Source of the DNA: Bacteroidetes bacterium 2013_40CM_41_45
Lineage (GTDB): Bacteria; Bacteroidota; Bacteroidia; AKYH767-A; 2013-40CM-41-45
Direction of reading: 5' to 3'
Length of the DNA: 64,000 bases
Assembly: GCA_002215675.1 (NCBI GenBank)
Contig: NGFH01000001.1
Span: forward strand, 248,001-312,000
Part shown: piece after piece, positions 9,640-18,251 of the stretch
Numbering within the stretch: the first letter of the stretch is position 1
How the letters are laid out: the number at the start of each line of letters is the position of its first letter
Notes under the pieces: generated by a model
Told to the model about the DNA's origin: nothing
The model's input: the letters and a program-made list of their open reading frames with translations, nothing else
The model's database searches: none
Translations under genes and position numbers: made by a program

Positions 9640-10977
9640 CTATTGTATCTTGAACGTTTCAAGGAACTTTGTGGTGTAGTTTCCTTCCTTAAAGTTCTTG
9701 TCTTTCATTAGTTGCATGTGGAAAGGAATAGTGGTATGTACACCTTCAATTACAAACTCGCTTAGCGCACGCTCCATAGTGCTGATGGCTTCTTCACGTG
9801 TCTGGGCAATGGTAATTAATTTGGCAATCATAGAATCATAGTAAGGCGGAATTACATACCCCGCATAAATATGACTATCCACTCTTACACCATGGCCTCC
9901 CGGCACGTGAAGCGTTGTAATTTTTCCGGGCGAGGGGCGGAATCCATTGTAAGGGTCTTCCGCATTAATGCGGCACTCTATGGCATGGAGGTTCGGGAAA
10001 TAATTTTTTCCGGTGATAGAAATTCCTGCAGCTATTTTGATTTGTTCTTTCACCAGGTCGTAATTAATAACTTCTTCGGTAATGGGATGTTCCACCTGGA
10101 TTCTTGTATTCATTTCCATGAAATAAAAATTGCGGTGCTTATCAACTAAAAATTCGACCGTGCCAACGCCTTCATAGCTCACGGCCTGTGCCGCTTTAAT
10201 GGCAGCATCGCCCATTTTGTTGCGAAGCTCTTCGGTCATAAAGGGAGAGGGAGTTTCTTCCAAAAGCTTTTGATGCCTTCTCTGTATGGAGCAATCTCTT
10301 TCTGACAAGTGGCAGACTTTTCCGTACTGGTCACCCGCAATCTGGATTTCAATATGACGCGGCTCTTCAATATATTTTTCCATATATAAAGCGCCATTGC
10401 TGAAAGCCGCTTCGGCTTCTTTGGATGCAGATTCATAATGCGCTTCCATTTCTTCTTCTTTCCCAACAATTCGCATTCCCCTGCCGCCTCCGCCCGCGGT
10501 TGCTTTCAGAATTACAGGATATCCTATTTCTGCCGCAACTTTTTTTGCGTCATTAATATCCAGCAGCAGACCCATCGAACCTGGAATAGTGGGAACGCCT
10601 GCTTGCTTCATCGTGTTTTTGGCATTTGACTTATCGCCCATGCCATCAATCTGTTCGGGAGTAGCGCCAATAAATTTAATGCCATGCTCTTTACAGATGG
10701 CGCTGAACTTTGAATTCTCCGACAGGAAACCATAACCGGGATGAATGGAATCGGAGTTAGTAATTTCTGCCGCAGCAATAATGCTGGGAATATTCAGATA
10801 CGATTCACGGCTGGGCGGAGGGCCAATGCACACTGCTTCATCGGCAAAGCGCACATGCAGGCTATCGCGGTCGGCGGTAGAATAAACGGCAACCGTATTT
10901 ATGCCCATCTCCTTGCAGGTGCGAATAATTCGCAATGCAATTTCGCCCCTGTTAGCTATCAGAATTTTTTTGAACAC
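9640..10977 (-). CDS. accC: Acetyl-CoA carboxylase, biotin carboxylase subunit
   Basis: 445 residues, the normal AccC length. It starts [16 protein letters not shown] after a GTG start codon, and contains the ATP-grasp glycine loop [14 protein letters not shown] (about 158-171). It also has [14 protein letters not shown], the metal-binding [18 protein letters not shown] (about 286-303), and ECRINAEDP. It carboxylates the biotin on AccB using ATP and bicarbonate, the first step of fatty acid synthesis. It is the third gene of a minus-strand set with accB (11867-12349) and an exported unknown protein in between. The gap to that protein is 14 bp, so co-transcription is likely. Confidence 0.96.
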   Translation of the reverse strand: MFKKILIANRGEIALRIIRTCKEMGINTVAVYSTADRDSLHVRFADEAVCIGPPPSRESYLNIPSIIAAAEITNSDSIHPGYGFLSENSKFSAICKEHGIKFIGATPEQIDGMGDKSNAKNTMKQAGVPTIPGSMGLLLDINDAKKVAAEIGYPVILKATAGGGGRGMRIVGKEEEMEAHYESASKEAEAAFSNGALYMEKYIEEPRHIEIQIAGDQYGKVCHLSERDCSIQRRHQKLLEETPSPFMTEELRNKMGDAAIKAAQAVSYEGVGTVEFLVDKHRNFYFMEMNTRIQVEHPITEEVINYDLVKEQIKIAAGISITGKNYFPNLHAIECRINAEDPYNGFRPSPGKITTLHVPGGHGVRVDSHIYAGYVIPPYYDSMIAKLITIAQTREEAISTMERALSEFVIEGVHTTIPFHMQLMKDKNFKEGNYTTKFLETFKIQ

Positions 10978-10991
10978 AGAGAAGTAAGTCG

Positions 10992-11828
10992 TCAGTAAAT
11001 AAGATAATTTTTATCGGCAAGATAACGGAACATCTTTTCACGTTCGCCCGGTGAATCATACATGATATTGAAATTTTTTCCTTCAGGAAAAGTTTTAATG
11101 CTCCATTCTTTTGGTGAAGCGATAGGTGCAGATGCTTCGGCAACTTTGTCGCCGGCCTCAGAATAAACAATAATCAGAATTTGCTTTTCAGAATACGAAG
11201 ACGAGGTTGTATCCTGCCTGAATTTCCCGATTACATTATTGTCGCGGACAATTTCATTTCCGTTTATAGTAACAGGCAATTTTGATTTAGGCAGCGGAGG
11301 GGGAGGAGGGTCTGCCGGAGCCGCAGGCGCATTGTTGATGTTTACTACAACCGGAGCATTACTGGAGGGAGGGGGTGGTTCAGAAGGGTATTGGCCATGA
11401 TATACCTGCATAAATCTTCGCTCTGCTTCAGGGTCAATGGCATTGTCTTTTATCAGGTTGTTATCTACAATTAATTTTGCAAAACCCTTACCAGTCCTGT
11501 GTTCCAATTCGGCTTTTCCCCCGGAAGAAATAAAATGTATTTCGTGATATTCCTCCATGGCTTGTACACCACCGTATGGGTTAGTCCGCCTGGAAGGCTC
11601 GCGGGTCAATGATTTAATAAAAATCAATTCAGTCCCCGAAAAATTGCAGATGCTGTAGTCATTCATAAGAAATCCTGCACTCTTTTTTTTCATCGACGCA
11701 TATGGGACGCCATTAACTTTAATGGTGTCATCATCATACGTCACCTTTGCTTTTTGTGCAAAGCTGAACTGAAAAAAAAGCAAGGAAATCACAAAGAAAA
11801 ATAGCCTTTTCAGAAGGATTTTTTTCAT
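10992..11828 (-). CDS. Exported protein of unknown function encoded inside the acc operon
   Basis: 278 residues. A signal peptide covers about 1-24 and ends SFAQKAK. The body has two folded-looking parts, about 26-145 and 190-278, joined by a proline-rich linker at about 150-190 that contains two runs of four to five prolines. The linker looks like a spacer that crosses the periplasm or separates two domains. I recognise no catalytic motif. It lies 38 bp after accB and 14 bp before accC on the same strand, although both neighbours are cytosolic enzymes. The insertion of an exported protein into this operon is unexplained. Confidence 0.8.
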   Translation of the reverse strand: MKKILLKRLFFFVISLLFFQFSFAQKAKVTYDDDTIKVNGVPYASMKKKSAGFLMNDYSICNFSGTELIFIKSLTREPSRRTNPYGGVQAMEEYHEIHFISSGGKAELEHRTGKGFAKLIVDNNLIKDNAIDPEAERRFMQVYHGQYPSEPPPPSSNAPVVVNINNAPAAPADPPPPPLPKSKLPVTINGNEIVRDNNVIGKFRQDTTSSSYSEKQILIIVYSEAGDKVAEASAPIASPKEWSIKTFPEGKNFNIMYDSPGEREKMFRYLADKNYLIY

Positions 11829-11866
11829 CGCAGTCAGGTATTAAGTGTCAATTAATCAATAGCAAC

Positions 11867-12349
11867 TCAGGCAGGTTCAATCAGGAAAAGCGGTTGGTCA
11901 TATTCAACCGGTGATGCATTCTCCACAAGCACTTTTACAATTTTGCCCGAAACTTCAGATTCAATTTCATTAAAGAGCTTCATCGCCTCAATAATGCAAA
12001 GCACTTTTCCGGGAGCCACCTCATCGCCCGCAGAAGCAAATGCCGGCTTATCGGGAGAGGCGGAGCGGTAAAAAGTTCCAATCATGGGCGAACGAACGGT
12101 TATTAGTTTTGATTCATCAGATGCTGCGGGCTTAGCCGGCTGCGAAGCGGGTGCCGCGGCAGAAGGTGCAGCCTGCGGCGCTGGTGCTATCGGTGCACTT
12201 ACAATAACCGGGGCAGGGCTGCCTGAATGTCCGTTTGTTCTGACTGTTATTTTGAAATCCTTTAGGTCTAAACTTACTTCGCTCACCCCCGATTTTTTTA
12301 TCAGTTTAATGAGCGCTTCAATTTCCTTAAGGTTTATCTTCTGGTTCAT
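11867..12349 (-). CDS. accB: Biotin carboxyl carrier protein of acetyl-CoA carboxylase
   Basis: 160 residues from the ATG at 12349 ([13 protein letters not shown]). A TTG three codons upstream is open but less likely. The N-terminal helical part (about 1-45) is followed by an alanine/proline-rich flexible linker (about 50-85). The C-terminal biotinyl domain ends the protein, and the biotin is carried by Lys124 in [14 protein letters not shown]. The protein shuttles carboxyl groups between biotin carboxylase and the carboxyltransferase. It is the first gene of the minus-strand accB, exported protein, accC set, and a -7 promoter element lies 19 bp upstream. Confidence 0.95.
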   Translation of the reverse strand: MNQKINLKEIEALIKLIKKSGVSEVSLDLKDFKITVRTNGHSGSPAPVIVSAPIAPAPQAAPSAAAPASQPAKPAASDESKLITVRSPMIGTFYRSASPDKPAFASAGDEVAPGKVLCIIEAMKLFNEIESEVSGKIVKVLVENASPVEYDQPLFLIEPA

Positions 12350-12368
12350 TTCTTTCAAATAGGAAATT

Positions 12369-12376
12369 CAAAAGTA
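12369..12376 (-). promoter_or_regulatory. Putative -7 promoter element of accB
   Basis: Minus-strand TACTTTTG matches TAnnTTTG. It ends 19 bp before the accB ATG, a normal distance for a short leader. Confidence 0.45.
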
Positions 12377-12438
12377 TGGATTTTTTTGCATCTGGCGGTG
12401 AGCTTGTAAGCCCTAAAGTTGTAAACAGGATTAACAGT

Positions 12439-12467
12439 AAAAAAGCCGTCCTTTTGGACAGCTTTTG
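12439..12467 (-). terminator. Rho-independent terminator of the 12505-12936 gene
   Basis: On the minus strand, AAGCTGTCC and GGACGGCTT pair around an AAAA loop with one mismatch-like G-T position, and a run of T follows. It lies 38 bp past the stop of the small membrane protein gene and upstream of accB. Confidence 0.75.
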
Positions 12468-12504
12468 CTAAACTTCACTTTAAAATGTCCGCTCAATCTG
12501 GCAT

Positions 12505-12936
12505 TTAAGCCGTTGCTGCAGCAGGTTTATTTCCCATGCCGAGCATCCAGCCGATGACACCACCGATGATGGCACCCATCACGGCAGTAACAATTGCATC
12601 CACAAAAACCATGTCCATTTTGGTGTACATGTTAGTGCCGCCCCAGAAATATAAATCGTAGCTCAGCGCCATCAACAACGCAACCCAGAAGGCGGTTTTG
12701 GCACCTGTCATAAAATTATTGGCACCTGCTAAGTTGAGCACATAAGTGAAGAGAATAATTCCGGAAAGGTTTGCCAGAATCATCGCCCACCACATCATTT
12801 CTTCCATAGGTTTGTTGATACCCGCCATGGTGCCGGCTGCCATATAATCTTTAAGCAGTACCCCATAGACGAGAAACCCGAGTATAATGGAAACTACAAA
12901 TCCTACAAGGATTGCAAGTAGATTTTTTTTGTTCAT
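12505..12936 (-). CDS. Small four-helix membrane protein (DUF1761-like)
   Basis: 143 residues with four hydrophobic segments, at about 7-28, 48-68, 80-97 and 110-132. It ends in an alanine-rich tail. The residues WGG and WWAMI between helices and the helix spacing suggest the DUF1761-type integral membrane family, but the match is by eye. A related but longer protein is encoded at 20387-20929. It is monocistronic: a terminator follows it, and the gap upstream is 95 bp. Confidence 0.65.
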   Translation of the reverse strand: MNKKNLLAILVGFVVSIILGFLVYGVLLKDYMAAGTMAGINKPMEEMMWWAMILANLSGIILFTYVLNLAGANNFMTGAKTAFWVALLMALSYDLYFWGGTNMYTKMDMVFVDAIVTAVMGAIIGGVIGWMLGMGNKPAAATA

Positions 12937-13031
12937 GGTTTTAGGTTTTTAATGGTTTGAGGATTAAATATACGTTCTCCTCCTAAAAAAGCCTGCTCCT
13001 TTATCTAAGGTTTTCAACAGCAAGCAATCCT

Positions 13032-13664
13032 CTATTTTCTTCCAAAATCAGCAGGGTTTTCACCCCATGCATTGGTCTCCCATTTCAGTATTTTATTTGG
13101 ATACTGATGATTTTTGAGCCATTTCTCAGCTCTTTCAATCAATTCAAACAAAATTTTGTTTCCTTGAGTTTTCACCAGCCTGGTTTTGGCTTTTTTGTTC
13201 ATGACCCATACCAAAGCGGTGCGGCTGTCCGAGTAAATAGGAACAGTGAGATTATGTTTGGCGCAATAACTAAGAGCATGAACGACAGCCAAAAACTCAC
13301 CGATATTATTTGTACCTCCTTTATATGGCCCCTGGAGAAAAAGCACTTTTCGGGTTTTCAAATAGATACCTTTATATTCCATCACACCGGTTGTGGTATC
13401 GCAGGCGGCATCAACACAAATACTTTCCCAAACCGGGCTGCCGTATGACTTGCGTTGTATGTGCGGTGTTATGGATTCAGGTGAACTTCTGCCGATGTAG
13501 TTTTCGCTTGACTCCCCATAAGCATCTTCCGCCTCTTTCCTGGTTGAAAATGATTTATAAACAGCATCTTTATATCCGAGAATCTGAGCCCGGCACTCAT
13601 CCCAGGTATCATATACCCCCGGTTTTCTGCCCTTCCAAACAACGTAAAACTTTTGCTTTGCCAT
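13032..13664 (-). CDS. rnhA: Ribonuclease HI with N-terminal viroplasmin domain
   Basis: 210 residues. The N-terminal 50 residues (KFYVVWKGRKPGVYDTWDEC to FSTRKEAEDAY) are a caulimovirus-VI/viroplasmin domain that binds RNA:DNA hybrids. The rest is an RNase HI fold. Catalytic acids are seen in CVDAACD (about 81-87), in NNIGEFLAVVHAL, in YSDSRTALVW and near the end in NPADFG. The enzyme cuts RNA in RNA:DNA hybrids. The two-domain form resembles eukaryotic RNase H1 and is common in Bacteroidota. It stands alone, and a palindromic repeat separates it from the ABC exporter gene. Confidence 0.92.
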   Translation of the reverse strand: MAKQKFYVVWKGRKPGVYDTWDECRAQILGYKDAVYKSFSTRKEAEDAYGESSENYIGRSSPESITPHIQRKSYGSPVWESICVDAACDTTTGVMEYKGIYLKTRKVLFLQGPYKGGTNNIGEFLAVVHALSYCAKHNLTVPIYSDSRTALVWVMNKKAKTRLVKTQGNKILFELIERAEKWLKNHQYPNKILKWETNAWGENPADFGRK

Positions 13665-13730
13665 CCCTATGAATATTGTATTTAAAAATTATAAATGCCG
13701 TTACTATACATTTCAAGTTGCCTGTACTCA

Positions 13731-13794
13731 CCCTTTAATTCCCTAAAGGGAGCCCTGTGCGGAAGGAAGTCCCCTTTAGGGGATTTAGGGGTTA
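13731..13794. repeat. Compound palindromic repeat (CCCTAAAGGG type)
   Basis: Two hairpin-forming units, TTCCCTAAAGGGAG and CCCCTTTAGGGG, are separated by a 20-bp spacer with CCTGTGCGGAAGGAAGT. GATTTAGGGGTTA follows. It fills most of the gap between rnhA and the ABC exporter gene. It has the look of a small interspersed mobile repeat and is distinct from the GCCTCACCCC family. Confidence 0.65.
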
Positions 13795-13806
13795 TAGATG
13801 ACATTC

Positions 13807-15633
13807 TCAGATAAACGACTGCAAATCATAAAGCTTTTTGTAGGCGCTGCCGTTACTAAGCAGCGAAGCATGTGTTCCACGTTCAATAATTTCTCCTTTC
13901 TGCAGAACAATAATTTCATCGGAGTGCATAATAGTAGAAAGGCGGTGGGCGATAACAATGGAAGTTCTGTTTTCAATAAGCCGCAGCAGCGATTCCTGTA
14001 CCAGCCGCTCGCTTTCTGAATCAAGTGCAGAGGTCGCTTCGTCCAAAATAAGTATGGGAGGATTTTTGAGGATAGCTCTTGCAATGCTGAGTCGCTGCCG
14101 CTGCCCACCGCTCAGTTTGCTTCCCCGGTCGCCAATATTGGTATGATATTTTTCGGGCATTTCCATGATGAAGTTATGTGCATTGGCAGTTTGCGCTGCA
14201 TGAATCACGTCTTCTTCTTTTACATTTTCCAACCCGAAAGCAATGTTGTTGAATACGCTATCGTTAAAAAGAATACTTTCCTGCGATACCACCCCGAAAA
14301 GTTTTCTGAGGTCGTGCAGCTTCAGTTCGCGGATGTTGATTCCATCAATACGGATTTCACCTTCGCTGGGGTCATAATACCGCGGTAGCATATCGGCAAG
14401 CGTGGTTTTGCCCGAGCCGCTTTGTCCCACCAGGGCAACGGTTTTTCCTTTTTCAATCTTCAGATTAATTTTGCGCAGCACGTATCCCGTTTCGCCTTCC
14501 CGATATGCGAAAGAAACATTCCGGTATTCAATGCCGGAATTAAAAGTGCCTATGGTTTTTGGTGATGAAGGGTCTGTAATTGAAATATCTGCATCCAGAA
14601 CAGCATGGATTCGCTCTGCCGATGCAAGCCCTTTCTGAATATTATAAAAGGCAGTGGTGAACGCTTTTGCGGGAGGAATCAATTGAGAAAAAATGGCAAT
14701 GAAGCTGATGAAGACTGCCGGCTCAAGTGTGTTTTCTTTTAGTACCAGTTGTCCTCCGAAATACATAACTACTACCATGACAATGGTTCCGAGAAATTCG
14801 CTAAGCGGAGCGCTTAAATCATATTTGCGATAAATACGGTTTTGCAAACGGAAGTATTCCTGGTTTTGCTTCTGGAATTTGTCAGTAAGAAATCTCTCTG
14901 CCGTAAATGCCTTTATAATTCGAAGCCCTGAAATCGTTTCTTCAATCGTAGATAGCAGGTGTCCCATTCGTTGCCTGGCATCCAATGATGTTTTGCGCAG
15001 TGTTTTTGAAATGCGCCCGATAATCCATCCCGAAAGGGGAAGCAGCACCAGCACAAACAATGAAAGCTGCGGACTCATCACCACCATAGTAACAAGGAAA
15101 AGTATTACCGTAAGCGGTTCACGGAACATAAACTCCAGCGAATTCATTACCGACCATTCTACTTCGCTTACATCGTTGGTTACACGCGCAATAATGTCGC
15201 CCTTTCTCCTTTCCGTAAAATAGGAGAGGGGAAGCGCAAGAACTTTTCCAAAGAGCTGGTTACGTATATCGCGCACCACACCGTTGCGTATAGGCGCCAT
15301 ATAGTATAGTGCCATGTAGCGGAAAAAGTTCTTAATGAAAAACATAACCACAACCATGATGCAGATAAAGCTGAGCGCGCTAATTTTTCCGTGCTCCTCA
15401 ATCAATTTACTTATGTAGTAGTAAAAATTATTAATCAGAGTTTTTGCAGAAAGCGCCCATTGCATTAATTCATACTTCTGCGGATGCTGGTCGAATAGAA
15501 TGTTAAGGAAAGGAACTATCATGGTGAGCGATATGAGCGAAAAACTCACTGCCAGAAGATTGCTTAACACATGCAAAACGGCATACCCTTTGTAATGACG
15601 TATGTAACGGATAAGGCGGAAATAATTTTTCAT
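13807..15633 (-). CDS. MsbA-like ABC exporter (fused permease and ATPase)
   Basis: 608 residues from the ATG at 15633 (MKNYFRLIRYIRHYK). A start seven codons upstream would overlap nothing useful. The N-terminal 330 residues hold six transmembrane helices. The ATPase domain has Walker A GQSGSGKTT, signature LSGGQRQR, Walker B ILILDEATSALD and the switch histidine in VIAHRLST. This is a half-transporter that works as a homodimer. Members such as MsbA flip lipid A or export lipids and drugs. The substrate cannot be told from the sequence. It is divergent from rbfA, which starts 80 bp away. Confidence 0.93.
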   Translation of the reverse strand: MKNYFRLIRYIRHYKGYAVLHVLSNLLAVSFSLISLTMIVPFLNILFDQHPQKYELMQWALSAKTLINNFYYYISKLIEEHGKISALSFICIMVVVMFFIKNFFRYMALYYMAPIRNGVVRDIRNQLFGKVLALPLSYFTERRKGDIIARVTNDVSEVEWSVMNSLEFMFREPLTVILFLVTMVVMSPQLSLFVLVLLPLSGWIIGRISKTLRKTSLDARQRMGHLLSTIEETISGLRIIKAFTAERFLTDKFQKQNQEYFRLQNRIYRKYDLSAPLSEFLGTIVMVVVMYFGGQLVLKENTLEPAVFISFIAIFSQLIPPAKAFTTAFYNIQKGLASAERIHAVLDADISITDPSSPKTIGTFNSGIEYRNVSFAYREGETGYVLRKINLKIEKGKTVALVGQSGSGKTTLADMLPRYYDPSEGEIRIDGINIRELKLHDLRKLFGVVSQESILFNDSVFNNIAFGLENVKEEDVIHAAQTANAHNFIMEMPEKYHTNIGDRGSKLSGGQRQRLSIARAILKNPPILILDEATSALDSESERLVQESLLRLIENRTSIVIAHRLSTIMHSDEIIVLQKGEIIERGTHASLLSNGSAYKKLYDLQSFI

Positions 15634-15701
15634 TGCGGCAAACCGACAGGACAAAGATATTCCTGCGGCAACAAATCACAACTGCGCTTCTTTTTAAGCC
15701 C

Positions 15702-15709
15702 TATCTTTG
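15702..15709 (+). promoter_or_regulatory. -7 promoter element of rbfA, almost touching the ATG
   Basis: TATCTTTG matches TAnnTTTG and ends four bases before the rbfA ATG. Transcription would begin at or next to the start codon, so the mRNA may be leaderless. Confidence 0.5.
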
Positions 15710-15713
15710 CACC

Positions 15714-16061
15714 ATGGACTCCACCAAACAACTGAAAGTAGCCAAAATGATTCAGAAAGAGCTTGGCGAAATTTTTCAGCGTGAAGGTTACGCCCGGTCG
15801 TCCAAGGCGCTGCTTACCGTTACCCGCGTGCGCGCTACTCCTGACTTAGGTATAGCCATGGTTTTCCTTAGCATTTTTGGAGGTAGCGAGCCGAAAAAAC
15901 TTTTTGATTCTATTGTTGCAAAAGATTATGAAATCAGGAAAAAACTCGGAGAAAGAATCCGCCACCGGGTAAGGATTATTCCCGAACTTAAATTTTTCTT
16001 TGACGACTCGCAGGATTATGTTGAAAAGATTGAAAAGCTGCTCAGGGAAGCAAAAAAGTGA
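15714..16061 (+). CDS. rbfA: Ribosome-binding factor A
   Basis: 115 residues from ATG 15714 (MDSTKQLKVAKMIQKEL), the normal RbfA size. A longer open frame upstream is rejected because it would begin inside the promoter. The single KH-like domain contains the helix QLKVAKMIQKELGEIFQ, the segment VTRVRATPDLGIAMVFLSIF and the conserved end HRVRIIPELKFFFDDS. RbfA binds the 30S subunit near the 5' end of 16S rRNA and assists late maturation and cold adaptation. It heads a plus-strand series with a methyltransferase, a LolC/E-like permease and a TonB-domain protein, although an AT-rich inverted repeat separates it from the next gene. Confidence 0.94.
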   Translation: MDSTKQLKVAKMIQKELGEIFQREGYARSSKALLTVTRVRATPDLGIAMVFLSIFGGSEPKKLFDSIVAKDYEIRKKLGERIRHRVRIIPELKFFFDDSQDYVEKIEKLLREAKK

Positions 16062-16065
16062 AAAT

Positions 16066-16160
16066 CGTTATAGGTCATACGTTATAAGTTATTAGAAAGA
16101 ATTAATTCTAACTTTTTGTTGTCGTATAACATATAACATATAACAAATAACGTATAACAA
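16066..16160. repeat. AT-rich inverted repeat (GTTATACGTTAT family), copy 1
   Basis: The left arm CGTTATAGGTCATACGTTAT (16066-16085) and its extension to 16093 face a right arm at 16124-16160. The right arm is made of GTATAACATATAACA and AAATAACGTATAACA. The arms are imperfect inverted copies built from the unit GTTATAyGTTAT. A second copy lies between the tRNA-Ser genes at 62014-62080. The whole intergenic gap between rbfA and the methyltransferase is this repeat. Confidence 0.6.
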
Positions 16161-16166
16161 TTTTTC

Positions 16167-16985
16167 ATGCAATACGACCCGGTAAAGAAATCGCTTGGCA
16201 GTTTTTTTAACCGGAGTATTTTTCTCCGAAAAACTTTTTACCGCCTTCTTGATTTGCTGTTGCTGCGCGCATGGCACATACATAAGGAACTTCGCCTCAC
16301 CCCTAACCCCTCTCCAAAGGAGAGGGGAATTGCGCTCTCAATCCTTGATGCTGGTGCCGGTTTCGGGCAATATTCTTTTTGGATGCAAAACCATTTTAAG
16401 AATTGCGACATCCACGCTGTGGACGTTAAAGAAGAGCAAGTTGCCGATTGCAATTCTTTTTTCCAGAGAATCGGTGCAAATAATGTCAGGTTTGAAGTGG
16501 CTGACCTGACGGCTTTCAAAAGAGAAAACAATTTCGACCTTGTTCTTTGTGTTGATGTGATGGAACATATTGAACAGGATGTGCAAGTATTGAAAAATTT
16601 TTGCGCGTCACTTAAACCGGGTGGAATGCTTCTTATCTCTACTCCGTCTGATAAAGGAGGCTCTGATGTGCATGATGATTCATCCAAATCTTTTATTGAA
16701 GAGCATGTGCGCAACGGCTACAACGTGGATGAAATGAAAAACAAACTGAAAGAAGCTGGATTCACTAAATCAGAAATAAAATATTCCTATGGCGTGCCGG
16801 GAAAAATTTCATGGAAGCTGTCAATGAAGTATCCAATCCTTCTTGCAGGTGTTTCGAAAATATTTTTATTAATTCTTCCTTTCTATTACCTGATTGTTTA
16901 TCCGTTTGCATTCATTCTTAATTATGCAGATATTCATATAAATCATAAAGAAGGAACGGGATTAATTGTAAAGGCATGGAAATAA
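16167..16985 (+). CDS. Class I SAM-dependent methyltransferase with in-frame repeat insert
   Basis: 272 residues. Motif I is ILDAGAGFGQYS at about 54-65, and the later motifs are DIHAVDVKEEQ, FDLVLCVDVMEHIEQD and LKPGGMLLISTPS. Two hydrophobic stretches near the C-terminus (about 225-260) suggest membrane association, as in ubiquinone/lipid methyltransferase-like enzymes. The substrate is unknown. A GCCTCACCCC-family repeat (16293-16327) is read in frame as [11 protein letters not shown] just before motif I, where relatives would have a short loop. It lies 10 bp before the LolC/E-like gene, so the two are likely co-transcribed. Confidence 0.85.
   Translation: MQYDPVKKSLGSFFNRSIFLRKTFYRLLDLLLLRAWHIHKELRLTPNPSPKERGIALSILDAGAGFGQYSFWMQNHFKNCDIHAVDVKEEQVADCNSFFQRIGANNVRFEVADLTAFKRENNFDLVLCVDVMEHIEQDVQVLKNFCASLKPGGMLLISTPSDKGGSDVHDDSSKSFIEEHVRNGYNVDEMKNKLKEAGFTKSEIKYSYGVPGKISWKLSMKYPILLAGVSKIFLLILPFYYLIVYPFAFILNYADIHINHKEGTGLIVKAWK
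16293..16327 (+). repeat. GCCTCACCCC hairpin repeat, copy in methyltransferase gene
   Basis: CGCCTCACCCCTAA is followed by the perfect hairpin CCCCTCTCC-AAA-GGAGAGGGG. It lies inside the coding frame and encodes [12 protein letters not shown]. Confidence 0.9.
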
Positions 16986-16995
16986 TTATTCAGAA

Positions 16996-18234
16996 ATGAA
17001 TCTTGCTTTATTCATAAGCAGAAAATATTTTTTCTCGCGCAAATCACCGCGGGCGGTTAATATTATTTCGCTCATTTCTGTTATTGCTGTTACGCTGGGA
17101 ACATCGGCTCTCATTATTGTTCTGTCTGTCTTCAATGGATTTGAAACATTGGTACGTTCTCTTTACAATTCTTTCGACCCCGATATTAAAATCACTTCGG
17201 CAGCGGGAAAAACATTTAAGCAGGAAATCGTTCCTGTTGAGCAACTGAAAAAAATACAGGGGATTCAGTTTGTTGTGCCGGTCATCGAGGAAAATGCTTT
17301 GCTCCGCTACCAGGACAAGCAGAACATTGCGGTTATCAAAGGGGTTACTCCTGATTTTATAAAAATGTCGGGGCTCGATACCATGATTATTGAAGGCAAA
17401 ATGCTTTTGCAGAATGGCGATACAAATTTTGCTGTTGTCGGAAGCGGCATTGCCTATAACCTTAATCTAACAGTGGGCGATTTTAACGGGCAGCTTGATG
17501 TTTACGTTCCGCAAATAGAGATTAAACCATCGGTCAATCCTGAAGATGCGTTCAACCGCGGGTTTATTTTTCCGTCCGGAATATTTTCCATTCAGCAGGA
17601 CTTTGATACCAAATATATTCTTGTTCCGCTGCGCTTTGCAAAAGAGATGACGGGATACGATTCTGAAGTAACAGCACTTGAAATAGGTTTGAGCAACGGT
17701 GCCGATAAAGAAAAATGTCAATCAGAAATAAAAACATTGCTGGGAAACAATTTCCTGGTGCGCGACCGGTTTCAGCAGCATGAGCTTCTGTATAAAATAA
17801 TGAAGAGTGAGAAGTGGGCTGTATATCTTATCCTGACGCTTATTCTCATCATTGCTGTTTTTAACCTGGTGGGGTCACTAACTATGCTCATTATTTCAAA
17901 ACAAAAGGATATTGCTGTGCTGCAAAGCATGGGGGCGGATATTTCAGTAGTCAGAAAAATATTTCTTGCAGATGGATTGATGATAACATTGAGCGGAGCC
18001 GTTGCAGGTATTGTTATAGGCTATGCGGTCTGCTGGCTGCAGCTCCGCTACGGACTGATATCCCTGGGCAGTCCGGGTTCGTTTGTTATCAGTCAGTATC
18101 CTGTTGAAATGCAAACGCCCGATTTCGTTTATGTTTTTTTCACCGTCCTCGCCATCGGGCTGGCGGCGGCAATATATCCTTCAGCAAAAATTATCAGGAA
18201 GGAAAAACAAATCAAAGTGGCAGATGCCGGCTAA
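16996..18234 (+). CDS. LolC/LolE-like ABC transporter permease
   Basis: 412 residues with the FtsX/MacB/LolC layout. TM1 is at about 20-45, after FISRKYFFSRKSPRAVNIIS. A periplasmic domain of about 220 residues (45-275) follows, then three C-terminal helices (about 278-300, 325-350 and 370-392). The helix-1 segment SLISVIAVTLGTSALIIV and SVFNGFE are typical of LolC/E, which extract lipoproteins from the inner membrane for transport to the outer membrane. No ATPase partner (LolD) is adjacent. A permease of this kind near rbfA is, from memory, common in Bacteroidota. It ends 17 bp before the TonB-domain gene. Confidence 0.88.
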   Translation: MNLALFISRKYFFSRKSPRAVNIISLISVIAVTLGTSALIIVLSVFNGFETLVRSLYNSFDPDIKITSAAGKTFKQEIVPVEQLKKIQGIQFVVPVIEENALLRYQDKQNIAVIKGVTPDFIKMSGLDTMIIEGKMLLQNGDTNFAVVGSGIAYNLNLTVGDFNGQLDVYVPQIEIKPSVNPEDAFNRGFIFPSGIFSIQQDFDTKYILVPLRFAKEMTGYDSEVTALEIGLSNGADKEKCQSEIKTLLGNNFLVRDRFQQHELLYKIMKSEKWAVYLILTLILIIAVFNLVGSLTMLIISKQKDIAVLQSMGADISVVRKIFLADGLMITLSGAVAGIVIGYAVCWLQLRYGLISLGSPGSFVISQYPVEMQTPDFVYVFFTVLAIGLAAAIYPSAKIIRKEKQIKVADAG

Positions 18235-18251
18235 AAAATTATTTTTGACGC

